A stretch of DNA of 22,211 nucleotides from Candidatus Scybalocola fimicaballi. GTDB lineage: Bacteria; Bacteroidota; Bacteroidia; Bacteroidales; Paludibacteraceae. The DNA lies in NCBI GenBank assembly GCA_002317115.1, contig DCIP01000027.1, positions 1 to 22,211 of the forward strand, in the 5' to 3' direction. The notes below the pieces were generated by a model, which did no database searches, was not told the origin of the DNA, and worked only from the letters and a program-made list of their open reading frames with translations. Shown piece after piece: positions 7,917-16,400 of this stretch. Position 1 is the stretch's first letter. Each line of letters starts with the position of its first letter. A program made the position numbers and the translations under genes.

Positions 7917-8660
7917 ATGAGAAAGCAGTTAATGACAGCAGTGTCTGTAATGGCACTACTTGCAGCGACATCTTGCCAGAAGCAGGCAACTTCGATGTCA
8001 GCGAAAGATTTGAAGACAGATGTTGATTCTGTATCTTACGCTCTTGGTATTAACGTAGGAGATGGATTCAAGCACGATTTGGAGAGATTCCCAGGTGACA
8101 CAATCAATAAGGACGCTCTAATTGCAGGTTTCACTGAGGCTTTGAAGGCAGTGGATGAGGATAAGCTTCCAATGTCTATCGAGGATGCAAGAAACGTAAT
8201 GCAGGAGTACGTCACTAAGGTCCGTGACGCTCAGATCACAAAGAACAGAGCAGAAGAGGAGGCTTTCTTGGAGGCTAACAAGACTAAGGAGGGCGTTCAG
8301 GTAACAACTTCTGGCTTGCACTTCAAGTCAATCGTTGAGGGTACAGGCAAGCAGGCTTCAGATACTTCATTCGTAAAGGTTAACTATACTGGTAAGTTGA
8401 TCGACGGTACTGTATTCGATAGCTCAATCGAACGTGGTGAGCCAGCTGTATTCAACGTGAGAGGCGTTATCCCTGGATTTGCAGAGGGTATCAAGATGAT
8501 GAAGGAAGGTGGTAAGGCAGAGCTTGTTATTCCAGCTCGTTTGGCTTACGGTGATGGCGAGGCCGGATCTATTCCACCAGCTTCTTGTATCACATTCGAG
8601 GTTGAGCTTGTCCAGGTTGATCCTGAGATGCCAAAGCGTCCAGGCATGCCACGCAGATAA
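7917..8660 (+). CDS. FKBP-type peptidyl-prolyl cis-trans isomerase, lipoprotein
   Basis: A 247-residue third paralog with a lipoprotein signal (MRKQLMTAVSVMALLAATSC, acylated Cys20). A dimerisation region starts at VDSVSYALGINVG, followed by an FKBP domain at about 135-235. The FKBP pocket is mostly kept (VNYTG, VFDSS, LAYGDGEAG, ITFEVELV). The tryptophan of VIPGW is Phe here (VIPGF), which may shift substrate choice. It ends in a Pro/Arg tail (PEMPKRPGMPRR). It is probably membrane-anchored in the periplasm. It is separated from the second FKBP by the hexamer array, with no clear promoter of its own, so it is likely the third gene of the operon. A strong terminator follows. Confidence 0.9.
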   Translation: MRKQLMTAVSVMALLAATSCQKQATSMSAKDLKTDVDSVSYALGINVGDGFKHDLERFPGDTINKDALIAGFTEALKAVDEDKLPMSIEDARNVMQEYVTKVRDAQITKNRAEEEAFLEANKTKEGVQVTTSGLHFKSIVEGTGKQASDTSFVKVNYTGKLIDGTVFDSSIERGEPAVFNVRGVIPGFAEGIKMMKEGGKAELVIPARLAYGDGEAGSIPPASCITFEVELVQVDPEMPKRPGMPRR

Positions 8661-8686
8661 TTTGAATAAAAGTTCAAGCATTATAT

Positions 8687-8718
8687 AGGAGACGTGAGAA
8701 ATCGCGTCTCCTTTTTTT
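8687..8718 (+). terminator. Rho-independent terminator of the FKBP operon
   Basis: An 8-bp perfect stem, AGGAGACG (8687-8694) with CGTCTCCT (8705-8712), a 10-nt loop and seven T (8712-8718). It lies 26 bases after the last FKBP stop. The core GAGACG/CGTCTC is the same as in the typA terminator. Confidence 0.88.
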
Positions 8719-8765
8719 ATTTATCTGATTCCTTTTTTGTGGATTGGTGATATTTTTAAATTGTT

Positions 8766-8800
8766 TTTGACATAGGGTATTTAAAAATAATTTACCTTTG
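8766..8800 (+). promoter_or_regulatory. Promoter of the two-lipoprotein operon
   Basis: TTTG (8766-8769) and TACCTTTG (8793-8800) with a 23-base spacer fit the Bacteroidota -33/-7 pattern at its long end. The implied start near 8807 would make an ATG at 8809 essentially leaderless. This favours the in-frame ATG at 8830. Confidence 0.55.
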
Positions 8801-8829
8801 CTATGTAAATGGTTAAATTAGGTAATGTA

Positions 8830-9927
8830 ATGACTAAATCGCAGATCTATTTCATAAAATTAATAGTGTTGATGTTTTTCTCTTTCTTTAGCGTTTCGTG
8901 TGGAAGAGACGGAGGAAATAACGCAGAAGCGAGAGAACCTGAGACAGTGTCGTCTAAGGCAATGACAGAATATCATGCTGAAGATATCATCAAGATGGTC
9001 AAGAAAGGAAAGCCTGTCCAGCTGATGAATTGTATGATATGGGATGATTTGGATTTCACTCAGTGTGGCGATCCAAGAATCACATCTGGTATTGCTGTTG
9101 AGGTAGACGTTGAGGTCCCTTTGTACTTCAACCACTGTTTGTTTATGGGAAATGTGGTTGGAAAGTCTAAGTATAAAGATAAATTCTCATGCAGCACGAA
9201 TTTCCGTCGTTCGGTGACTTTCTCGGATTGTGATTTCCGTGGAGAGGTTGATTTCACAAAGGTTATCGTTGCTGACAATATCGATTTCAGTAAGTCTACT
9301 TTCGGAGAGAACGCTAAGTTTGATTTGCTTGAGCTTCGTGGAGGTATCAACAGATTCTATGAGATTACTGCTGAGAAGAATTTCTCATTCACGTCGAGCT
9401 ACTCAAACGGAAACATTTCATTCATGGATGCCTCATTCAAAGGCGACGCGAATTTTCACAAGTTGATCTGCTCCGAGTTGATGATGAACAACACTACATT
9501 CGAGGGAGACGCTATCTTCTCAAACATGACTGTCCGAGGTTCAGCTTTGTTCAACTATGCTAAATTCAACCACGATTGTGATTTGTCTTACTCTAAATTC
9601 TTGGCTCCTGTTATCATGACTCATGCTGAGATTTTCGGTAAAATCACATTTAACTATTGTGTGTTCAACTCACCAAGCCGTTTCTCAAACTCTACAGCAA
9701 ATATAATGGATATGAACGAGTCTTTGTTCTTCTTCTATCCAGATTTGTCTAACGTGAAGATTGATAAGGTCGCTAATGACGAATGTACTTATTCTGCTCT
9801 TAAGAGAGAGAAGCATATTTTCTCTTTAGGAAAGATGAGAGATAACCAAGCAGCTAAAGAACAAAATAATCCGAGTAACATCCAGATAAGAGATAAATCT
9901 ACGAATAAGGATGTTGCGAAGGAATAA
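8830..9927 (+). CDS. Lipoprotein with degenerate pentapeptide-like repeats
   Basis: A 365-residue exported protein. The N-terminus is a lipoprotein-type signal (hydrophobic run then FSVSC, Cys24). Roughly residues 110-300 contain F-rich repeats about 10 residues apart, such as VTFSDCDFRGEVDF and ASFKGDANFHK. These resemble the degenerate pentapeptide-repeat (right-handed beta-helix) families. The C-terminal about 45 residues are charged and probably disordered. I prefer the ATG at 8830 over 8809 because the promoter abuts 8809 and an AGG lies upstream of 8830. It is followed after 16 bases by a papain-like protease lipoprotein, so the two are probably co-expressed. Function unknown; a beta-helical surface scaffold is one guess. 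Confidence 0.7.
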   Translation: MTKSQIYFIKLIVLMFFSFFSVSCGRDGGNNAEAREPETVSSKAMTEYHAEDIIKMVKKGKPVQLMNCMIWDDLDFTQCGDPRITSGIAVEVDVEVPLYFNHCLFMGNVVGKSKYKDKFSCSTNFRRSVTFSDCDFRGEVDFTKVIVADNIDFSKSTFGENAKFDLLELRGGINRFYEITAEKNFSFTSSYSNGNISFMDASFKGDANFHKLICSELMMNNTTFEGDAIFSNMTVRGSALFNYAKFNHDCDLSYSKFLAPVIMTHAEIFGKITFNYCVFNSPSRFSNSTANIMDMNESLFFFYPDLSNVKIDKVANDECTYSALKREKHIFSLGKMRDNQAAKEQNNPSNIQIRDKSTNKDVAKE

Positions 9928-9943
9928 CCAAAAATAAGAAGAT

Positions 9944-11437
9944 ATGAATATAAAAAATCTACGCAGCCGAGTTGGCAAGTTGTTTGTTGGAGGAGCTATT
10001 GCAGCGATGCCTCTTTCTTTGACATCGTGTGACGAGAGTACTGTAAATGCTGTATTTGATATTTTGGAGGCTCTTCTTGACAGTATGGGTTATATTCCCC
10101 AGAACGAGGATATCGACGACGAGAATGTTGACGGTCTTGATAATGACAACTCTTCTCTTCCTCCATCTATGGATTGGTCTGCATACTCTCCTGCTGTAGG
10201 AAACCAGGGCTCATACGGAACATGTGTGGCTTGGGCTACAGGTTACGGATTGAAGACTACTCTTGATAATATGGATGCTAAGCGCACAAATGCTAAGTCT
10301 ACAGCCTCTTACCAGACTTCGCCAATCGACCTTTGGCATGGTATGAGATCTAAGTATAGCAGTGCTACATCTAACCAGTGTGGTGGAGCAAGTTTTGATC
10401 CTGCATTCAAGGTTTTGATCTCTAACGGTGCCACAACAATGGCAAACAAACCATTTACTGGTCAGAAGATGACTTGTGATGGCGCTACTCTTACTGGTAA
10501 TGCAAGCAATAAGTTGGGTGCCTACCGTTTGGTGGCTTACACAAGAGAATTGTCTGGTACGTCCGCTTACGGTATGAACGAAAGCAACTTGAAGTCTAAG
10601 CTTGTTAAAGGTCCACTTGTGGTAGGTGCTAAACTTGGAGAGAATTTTATGCGTTGGAATTCAAGCGCCACAATCACGGCTGATGATCCGGATTCATATA
10701 ATGGAGGTCATGCTTACCACGCTATGTTGGTGGTAGGTTATAATGATTCAAGAAAGGCGTTCCGTGTTCAGAACTCATGGGGTGCGTCTGATTGGGGTGA
10801 TAACGGATATATCTGGGTTGGTTACAACCATTTCATCAATAACTTTGCATTCGGCGTTTGGTCTGCATCCAACAATGCAAATGACTACGCTGACAACACT
10901 GCCGCAACAAGAGGCATCACAGGTGTTGATTTGAAGCTTGAGGTTATCGCAGACGAGGCTCTAATAAATGGCTCACGTAAGTTGACTTTCGATATCGTTA
11001 ATAATGGTTCAAGCAATGTCAACTTGTCTGACTGCGACGTTGTTTACACTCTATTCAAGAAGAAGCATTTCCACACAAAGTCTACTTTGGGTGAGGCTAA
11101 GGTAAACGCTGTTATTCCTGCGGGTGCTAAGGCATCAGATATTTTAGGCAAGACTTTGACTATCGAGTATAAGTTGCCATCACAGTTCTGCGACGGCCTT
11201 TCTACAGATGCAGACTGCTACATGTTCTTGGCTCTTGATCCAAAGAATGAGTCTGGCGATGATAACCTTGGCAACAACTTCGCTTTCATCACATCTGCTG
11301 ATGCCAAGCCATTGAAGGTGTTCAACAACGAGATCACAAACGGGGTTAAGATCCTAACTTCTGATTTGAGAGACAAGATAGTTAATGATTACACAGGTGC
11401 TGAGTTGCTCGGTCGCTTGGCAAACGAATCTAAGTAA
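9944..11437 (+). CDS. Papain-family (C1) cysteine protease lipoprotein
   Basis: A 497-residue protein with a lipoprotein signal ending LTSC (Cys29) and an acidic Asp/Asn-rich linker (about 52-72). A C1-type peptidase domain follows at about 75-310. The catalytic set is visible: Gln88 in NQGSYGTC, nucleophile Cys94 in GTCVAWA, His259 in HAMLVVGY, and Asn277 in QNSWGASDWGDNGY. This places the enzyme in the papain clan, and it lacks an obvious inhibitory prodomain between the linker and catalytic Cys. The C-terminal about 170 residues look like a beta-sandwich accessory domain (LKLEVIADEALINGSRKLTF...). It is likely surface- or periplasm-anchored. Second gene of an operon with the pentapeptide-like lipoprotein, ending in a terminator. 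The substrate is unknown. Confidence 0.85.
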   Translation: MNIKNLRSRVGKLFVGGAIAAMPLSLTSCDESTVNAVFDILEALLDSMGYIPQNEDIDDENVDGLDNDNSSLPPSMDWSAYSPAVGNQGSYGTCVAWATGYGLKTTLDNMDAKRTNAKSTASYQTSPIDLWHGMRSKYSSATSNQCGGASFDPAFKVLISNGATTMANKPFTGQKMTCDGATLTGNASNKLGAYRLVAYTRELSGTSAYGMNESNLKSKLVKGPLVVGAKLGENFMRWNSSATITADDPDSYNGGHAYHAMLVVGYNDSRKAFRVQNSWGASDWGDNGYIWVGYNHFINNFAFGVWSASNNANDYADNTAATRGITGVDLKLEVIADEALINGSRKLTFDIVNNGSSNVNLSDCDVVYTLFKKKHFHTKSTLGEAKVNAVIPAGAKASDILGKTLTIEYKLPSQFCDGLSTDADCYMFLALDPKNESGDDNLGNNFAFITSADAKPLKVFNNEITNGVKILTSDLRDKIVNDYTGAELLGRLANESK

Positions 11438-11457
11438 TCAGTTTTGATTCATAAAGG

Positions 11458-11493
11458 CAAGGTCGGGATTTCATCTCGGCCTTGTTTGTTTTT
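11458..11493 (+). terminator. Rho-independent terminator after the protease gene
   Basis: Stem CAAGGTCG (11458-11465) with CGGCCTTG (11477-11484), 8 pairs including one G-T and an 11-nt loop, followed by TTTGTTTTT. It lies 20 bases beyond the protease stop. Confidence 0.8.
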
Positions 11494-11727
11494 GGCTCTG
11501 TCCTAAAGATTATAAGCAAAGCTCATTTTGAACAACCACAAAGTTTTCTTATGTTTCTTTTTCCGCGTTAAGCGTTTTCAAGACATTTGAATGTCTGTTT
11601 TCCAGTGCCACAACGAAGTTGTTATTTATCGGGCACGTTTTCTGTTCTATATAGGTTTTGCAAAGGGCGGAAGCCCTTGCTCCTCCTCCAACTTATAATA
11701 ATTTATAGAGAATAAATTTTGAAATAG
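11494..11727 (+). promoter_or_regulatory. Hairpin-rich leader/spacer upstream of the BASS-type transporter
   Basis: This gene-free spacer contains several perfect inverted repeats: GACATT-TG-AATGTC (11582-11595), ACAAC-GAA-GTTGT (around 11610-11622), AAGGGC-GGAA-GCCCTT (around 11662-11677), and AATTTAT-AGAGA-ATAAATT (11700-11718) just before the ATG. It also holds the block 11614-11649 that recurs upstream of the thioesterase. No exact TAnnTTTG is seen. TAGGTTTTG near 11652 is a near match with one extra base. A structured 5' leader is possible, but no known riboswitch class is recognisable to me. Confidence 0.4.
11614..11649 (+). repeat. Dispersed upstream block, copy 1
   Basis: CGAAGTTGTT, a short variable stretch, then GGCACGTTTTCTGTTCTA, the last 18 bases being identical to copy 2 at 19254-19290. 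Same orientation, both upstream of plus-strand genes. Confidence 0.8.
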
Positions 11728-12693
11728 ATGTCAACGAAAGAGAAAATAAATCATTTCATCAACCAGTATATTCTGATGATCGCTATGGTGTTCGGCATCA
11801 CTGCATACCTGATCTATCATAATTTGGATTTGTCGAGTTCCACTCGTGGTGCTGTAAATTCTTTAGTGAATTTCCTTATTCCGACGATGGTGCTTGTGAT
11901 GCTTTACGTGACATTCTGCAAAGTGAATCTCCGTAAGTTGAAATTCACTCGTTGGCATCTGATGCTGTTTCTGTTTCAAATATCAGTGATGACGGTGATC
12001 ACTGTCATCGCGTCGCTACTGCAGGACACAAAGTTCGTGGTGTTGGCTGAAGCCGCCTTCATCTGCGTCGCCAGCCCAACCGCAACAGGAAGCGTCGTCG
12101 TGCTGACACAACGCTGGGGAGGCAATAGCGAGACCACAACCACCTATACTTTGATTTCTAACCTCATTACGGCCTTTTTCGTGCCTGTGATGATTCCTTT
12201 TATGTCGACGAAGGATTATTCCCTCTGCGACAGCTTTTTGATGATTTTAAGACGTGTCACGCCGCTCCTTGTCATTCCGATTTTGGCGGCTTTGGCAACG
12301 CAGATATTTTTCCCTAAGGTGATTGACACTGTAAAGAAGTGGCGAGATCTGCCTTTATACCTTTGGGCTGTGGCGATGTGCCTGGCGATCTCGTTGACTT
12401 TACGATATCTGATTTCGAGTGAGTTTGGAATACCGATTGAGATAGCGGTTGCGTTTGTCTCTATGGTGGTATGTGCCTTTTTGTTTTTCTTTGGCAAAAA
12501 GATAGGCAGAAAATATGGTGAACATATCGGTGCAGGGCAAGGTTTGGCCCAGCGTAACACGGTCTTCATCATCTGGCTTGGCTCCACATTCCTTCATCCG
12601 TCGTGTGCGATTGCTGGAGGTTTTTATAGCCTATGGCAGAATCTATTCAATACTTATCAAATGGCGAAATTTGAGAAAGAAGGGAAAATATGA
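11728..12693 (+). CDS. BASS-type (bile acid:sodium symporter-like) membrane transporter
   Basis: A 321-residue polytopic inner-membrane protein with about nine or ten hydrophobic segments, the usual size for the BASS superfamily. The segment AEAAFICVASPTATGSVVVLTQRWGGNSETTTTYTL resembles the family's discontinuous-helix region (small residues and P-x-A/G-T-x-S, followed by a gated second half). BASS-type carriers move organic anions or metabolites with sodium, but nothing here identifies the substrate. It is monocistronic, about 240 bases after the upstream terminator. The stop codon's final A is also the first base of a hexamer array, and the convergent membrane-protein gene ends only 27 bases away. 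Family membership is moderately sure. Confidence 0.6.
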   Translation: MSTKEKINHFINQYILMIAMVFGITAYLIYHNLDLSSSTRGAVNSLVNFLIPTMVLVMLYVTFCKVNLRKLKFTRWHLMLFLFQISVMTVITVIASLLQDTKFVVLAEAAFICVASPTATGSVVVLTQRWGGNSETTTTYTLISNLITAFFVPVMIPFMSTKDYSLCDSFLMILRRVTPLLVIPILAALATQIFFPKVIDTVKKWRDLPLYLWAVAMCLAISLTLRYLISSEFGIPIEIAVAFVSMVVCAFLFFFGKKIGRKYGEHIGAGQGLAQRNTVFIIWLGSTFLHPSCAIAGGFYSLWQNLFNTYQMAKFEKEGKI

Positions 12694-12716
12694 CGTTAAC
12701 GTTGACGTTAACGTTG
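12693..12716 (+). repeat. Hexanucleotide array ACGNNN, 4 units (array 2)
   Basis: ACGTTA and ACGTTG alternate twice, followed by a degenerate ACATTT unit. This is also two perfect copies of the 12-mer TGACGTTAACGT from 12691. It occupies essentially the whole 27-base gap between the convergent stops at 12693 and 12721. Each 12-mer contains the palindrome CGTTAACG, so the array can fold back and might help terminate both transcripts, though there is no U-tract. Confidence 0.8.
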
Positions 12717-12720
12717 ACAT

Positions 12721-13407
12721 TTAGAATAATCTCTTTCTTAATGCGTAGTTCATCCAGATTATTGCCATTAGGAAAACAGAGCCATTTGTAAATCCTAATA
12801 TACTCATCAATGTGACGGAACCTATATGGTCTAATATTGTTTTGTCTATGTCTTCTTTTGTTGAAATAAAATAGAAGAGGAAAAAGAAAATCATCATAGT
12901 CGCTGTGAGTATAAATGATTTTTTTGTCCAGTTGTCCATTTTACAAAGAATAGGATATTGCAGAATGATAAGAGTCGTGGATGTAATGTAACACAGAATA
13001 TCTTTACTCTCAAACGTAATACAAAGGATACTATTAACCACAACTCCATTTAATAACACATAGCAAAACCATTTTAGAGGAGTTGGTTTAGTAATTCTGT
13101 TTTCGTTAGGTATGTTTGTCGCTCCTAAAAGACAAGCAATAGAAAAGAATACGATGGTGAAAACTAGTGCTATAGGATAAGTGAAAAATGAAACGAATAC
13201 TATCCCCTTTGGTATAAATTCAAAAAACTCGGCAAAATTTTCGATCTCAATTCTTGACAAAAATAGAGTGAAACAGACAATTGGAATTAGTGCACAAGTA
13301 TAGGATATAGCAAGAAAGTATCGCTTTCCTCCTCTTTGGTGAATCGCCCATAAAAAAACTGCGATAGTGGCAAGGATAGCTAAAGTGATAAGAATTGCAA
13401 GATTCAT
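12721..13407 (-). CDS. Hypothetical multi-pass membrane protein coupled to tamB
   Basis: A 228-residue protein I do not recognise. Six or seven hydrophobic segments are visible: residues 4-20, about 31-50, about 68-98, about 113-130, about 138-152, about 165-182 and about 198-218. They are separated by short charged loops, so it is an integral inner-membrane protein. There is no signal for a known transporter or enzyme family. Its ATG overlaps the tamB stop (ATGA at 13404-13407), which implies translational coupling and probably a shared envelope role. It is more AT-rich than tamB, a possible sign of different origin. It converges on the BASS gene with a 27-base gap. Confidence 0.65.
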   Translation of the reverse strand: MNLAILITLAILATIAVFLWAIHQRGGKRYFLAISYTCALIPIVCFTLFLSRIEIENFAEFFEFIPKGIVFVSFFTYPIALVFTIVFFSIACLLGATNIPNENRITKPTPLKWFCYVLLNGVVVNSILCITFESKDILCYITSTTLIILQYPILCKMDNWTKKSFILTATMMIFFFLFYFISTKEDIDKTILDHIGSVTLMSILGFTNGSVFLMAIIWMNYALRKRLF

Positions 13408-16400
13408 TTGTCCTTCTTTTGGCTTTCGTTTTTGTTTTCGTTATCGTCAACGTTAACGTTATCGTTTTTCCTACGCTTCTTTCCAAACATTTTCTTGAAT
13501 GGAGAGATGTATGTGCTAATCAACTCCTCAGCATCGTCGTAATCGTGACGATACAATAATCCTAATCCTTGGGTTTGCGAGCCTATATTACGAAGGTAAC
13601 TATTGGATGAACGGTTGAATGCCTTTCCTCTGAATCTTCCGTTTGAAGAAATCTTATATTCCACATCGAAATCGACAATCGCACTACTGCTTATTTCGTT
13701 TTGCAATGCCGACAAACCTTCACGTCGACCGAAATTTCCGTTTAGGAGCAATCGGTCGTTGAATAATCCAGTGGATAAAGCGACCTCAAATTCTGTGTTT
13801 TGGGTAAACTGGTCCGGACGCACGTTGACGCCGACATTGACATCATTGTTGATCTTTGAAAGCAAACCACTGATTTCCGAAGACAATGCGGCGAATCCCA
13901 TTGCCGACATGTTGTTGTTGGTTGTTCCGATATCAGATGTGTTGAATGTTCCGAATGCAAGAAGACTGGCGACGTTTCTGTTCATCGCTTCATCGGTGTT
14001 GATCACACTTTTCACCTTACGCATCATATCGTCGTCGATGTTTGGCATGTCAAGGTCAAACTTTACTGTTGGCTTTGAGATCGTACCGGAGATATCCATC
14101 AGACAGTTGACCTGTGTGGTGGTGACATTATTCTCAGCTAAGATATCTCCGACGTAAGCGCTCAACGTGTATTTGGCGTCAATATCGACGATTGCGGCTG
14201 TAGGGTCTCCATTCCAGCGGACTGTACTTCCGTCGAGCAATTCAAACTTTCTTGCGATGATACTCTGGATAGTAAACAGATAGTCTCCCTTTGTGATCTG
14301 GTATTGTCCATACATTTTGAAAAGGTCGTCTCTTCCATCATAGTTGAATGTCAGGTTTCCATTTCCTCTCGCGCGTATGGCGTCTCCAAGTTTCTGATCC
14401 AAAATCAACGATACCTGGGCATCTGGTGTCGCCTCCAACGCGGCATTGACATTCACGATAATTGGAGTCTCAGCCTCCTCCTCACGTATCTTTTGAATCT
14501 TTTGCCTTCTTGCTCTACGTAGCTCCTGCGTCGTCATCTTTGAATTCTTCTTGAATGTGATGAATCCTGCGTCGTCCACGCCTTTCGCACCGTCGAGAGG
14601 CACTATCAGTTTGCTGTCTTTCTTAGTCTTTGCCTTGATGTCGATATTCAACTCGTCTCCGCTTCCCGACACTCCGACCTTTCCACCGATGTATGCCTTT
14701 CCATAGAACAAGTCGTTGTCGGTCTCATTGGTGTTGAGAGCAAGCAGATGGTCGGAATCAAGGTTGACGGCATATTTCCAGTGTAGGAATCCTTCGCAGA
14801 GAATAAGGGCAGAAAGCAGACCGTTGTTGCCTTCCTGATCTTTGATGTTTATTCCGTCCAATCTGAATGAGTTATGTCTCATCCACACTGTATCTGAGAA
14901 TGTGTATTTGACGTTTGTGTAGTCGATGTTGAAATCGAAATCACGCACAAGTCCTATTCCTTCAAGTCCGATGTCGTCGAACTTGCCGTATGCCAAGACG
15001 TCGGTGTTGAGCACTCCTGTATTGTTGCTCAACACTCCGTCGAGCCAGATACGTAGGAATTTCATATCAATATCGCGAAGTTTGCCGTCGATAAACAATG
15101 AGTCGTTGTCGAAATATACAGCTCCGTCGATCTCGCTCTTTTCATGAGTCTCCCATGCAGTCACCACATCTGTTCCGAAGATGAGTGTGTTGTTCTTCTT
15201 GTCGTAGCCAAATTCAGCCTGCATATCTCCAAATGGATAGTTGTTGAGGTAGGCGTCGAACAAACCAAGTTTTCCCTCTATCGTTGGATTGCTGAACAGT
15301 TTTGTCAAATAGAAATCACCGTCTCCGATTCCTCCGAAGGTGATATACTTGTTGTCGAGAATCTTGCTGAACTGAGTGACGTCGAGATCGGTGAACCAGA
15401 TTCTCAAACTGTCGTCTTTCAAATCCGTCGTCTTTCCTTGTGCATGGAATTTCTGGTAGCTGTTCTCGATTTCGAATTTCTTGACGTCGAGTAGTTTCGG
15501 ACGCAACTCGATCTCTCCGGCTCCGATGCTCCACACCGAATCCTTTATCACCACTTTCGACGGAATGATTGAGATGTCTGCCGACAATCCATCTTTGGTG
15601 TAGCCTTTCAACGCCGTCTTCAACGATAGATTTCCACTATAAGTGACATCCTCCGAATTGCTGAACGACAGACGCAAATCGAGATTGTCGTTCTTAGCGT
15701 TGGAATTCAGACTGATATAGTAAGGATATCTACGCTTGTCAGGATCTGAGTAGGTTGAACGGCAGACAACCTTGAGATCTTCATGTGGGTTTTCCACCAA
15801 AAGCAAGGCGTCCTCCACAATGTTGTCGTTGTAGATGAAGAGTGGAGCCTCGAATCTCAACTGGAATTTCTTGGTGCTGTCGTTGATGAATCCTTTCAGT
15901 GTGCTTTTCTGCTGAATCACGACAGGAAGCTCAACGATATCGTTGATTGGCTCTGTGTTCTCAATCGCAAAGCTGAAGGTAAAATCGTTGGCACTCTCCG
16001 ACGTCGATGGCTCCACATACTTAGGATCCATTTCCTTCAACGTCGGCAGATATGAGTATGCGATCTGCTTCATGTTGTCGACCAGCGTCGCAAAAGAGTA
16101 TTTCCCCTCTACATTTCCATTGATGTAGTCGGAGATGATGTTGATTCTTTTCTTCCCGTTTTTCGATGGTACGGTGTTGAGTGTGAAAAGGTTGAGATAC
16201 AAGTATCTGTCGCCACGTGTGCATAGGAAATTGTCGAGAGTGACCGAGCCAGACAAGTCGTCGATGGTTTTTCCTGTGCAGTTTGTTGTGATGTCAAATG
16301 AAACGGTGATAGGATCCTCCGACTCTATCCAGTTCAACTTGTCGATATTGGCGTCTTTGATGCTTGCGGTGAAGTTCATCACAGGCATATCCCTGTGCTT

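Noticed and set aside
13247-13486. A 79-codon minus-strand frame with a Thr-Leu/Thr-Lys run
   Set aside because: It is an off-frame reading of hexamer array 3 overlapping tamB and the membrane-protein gene.
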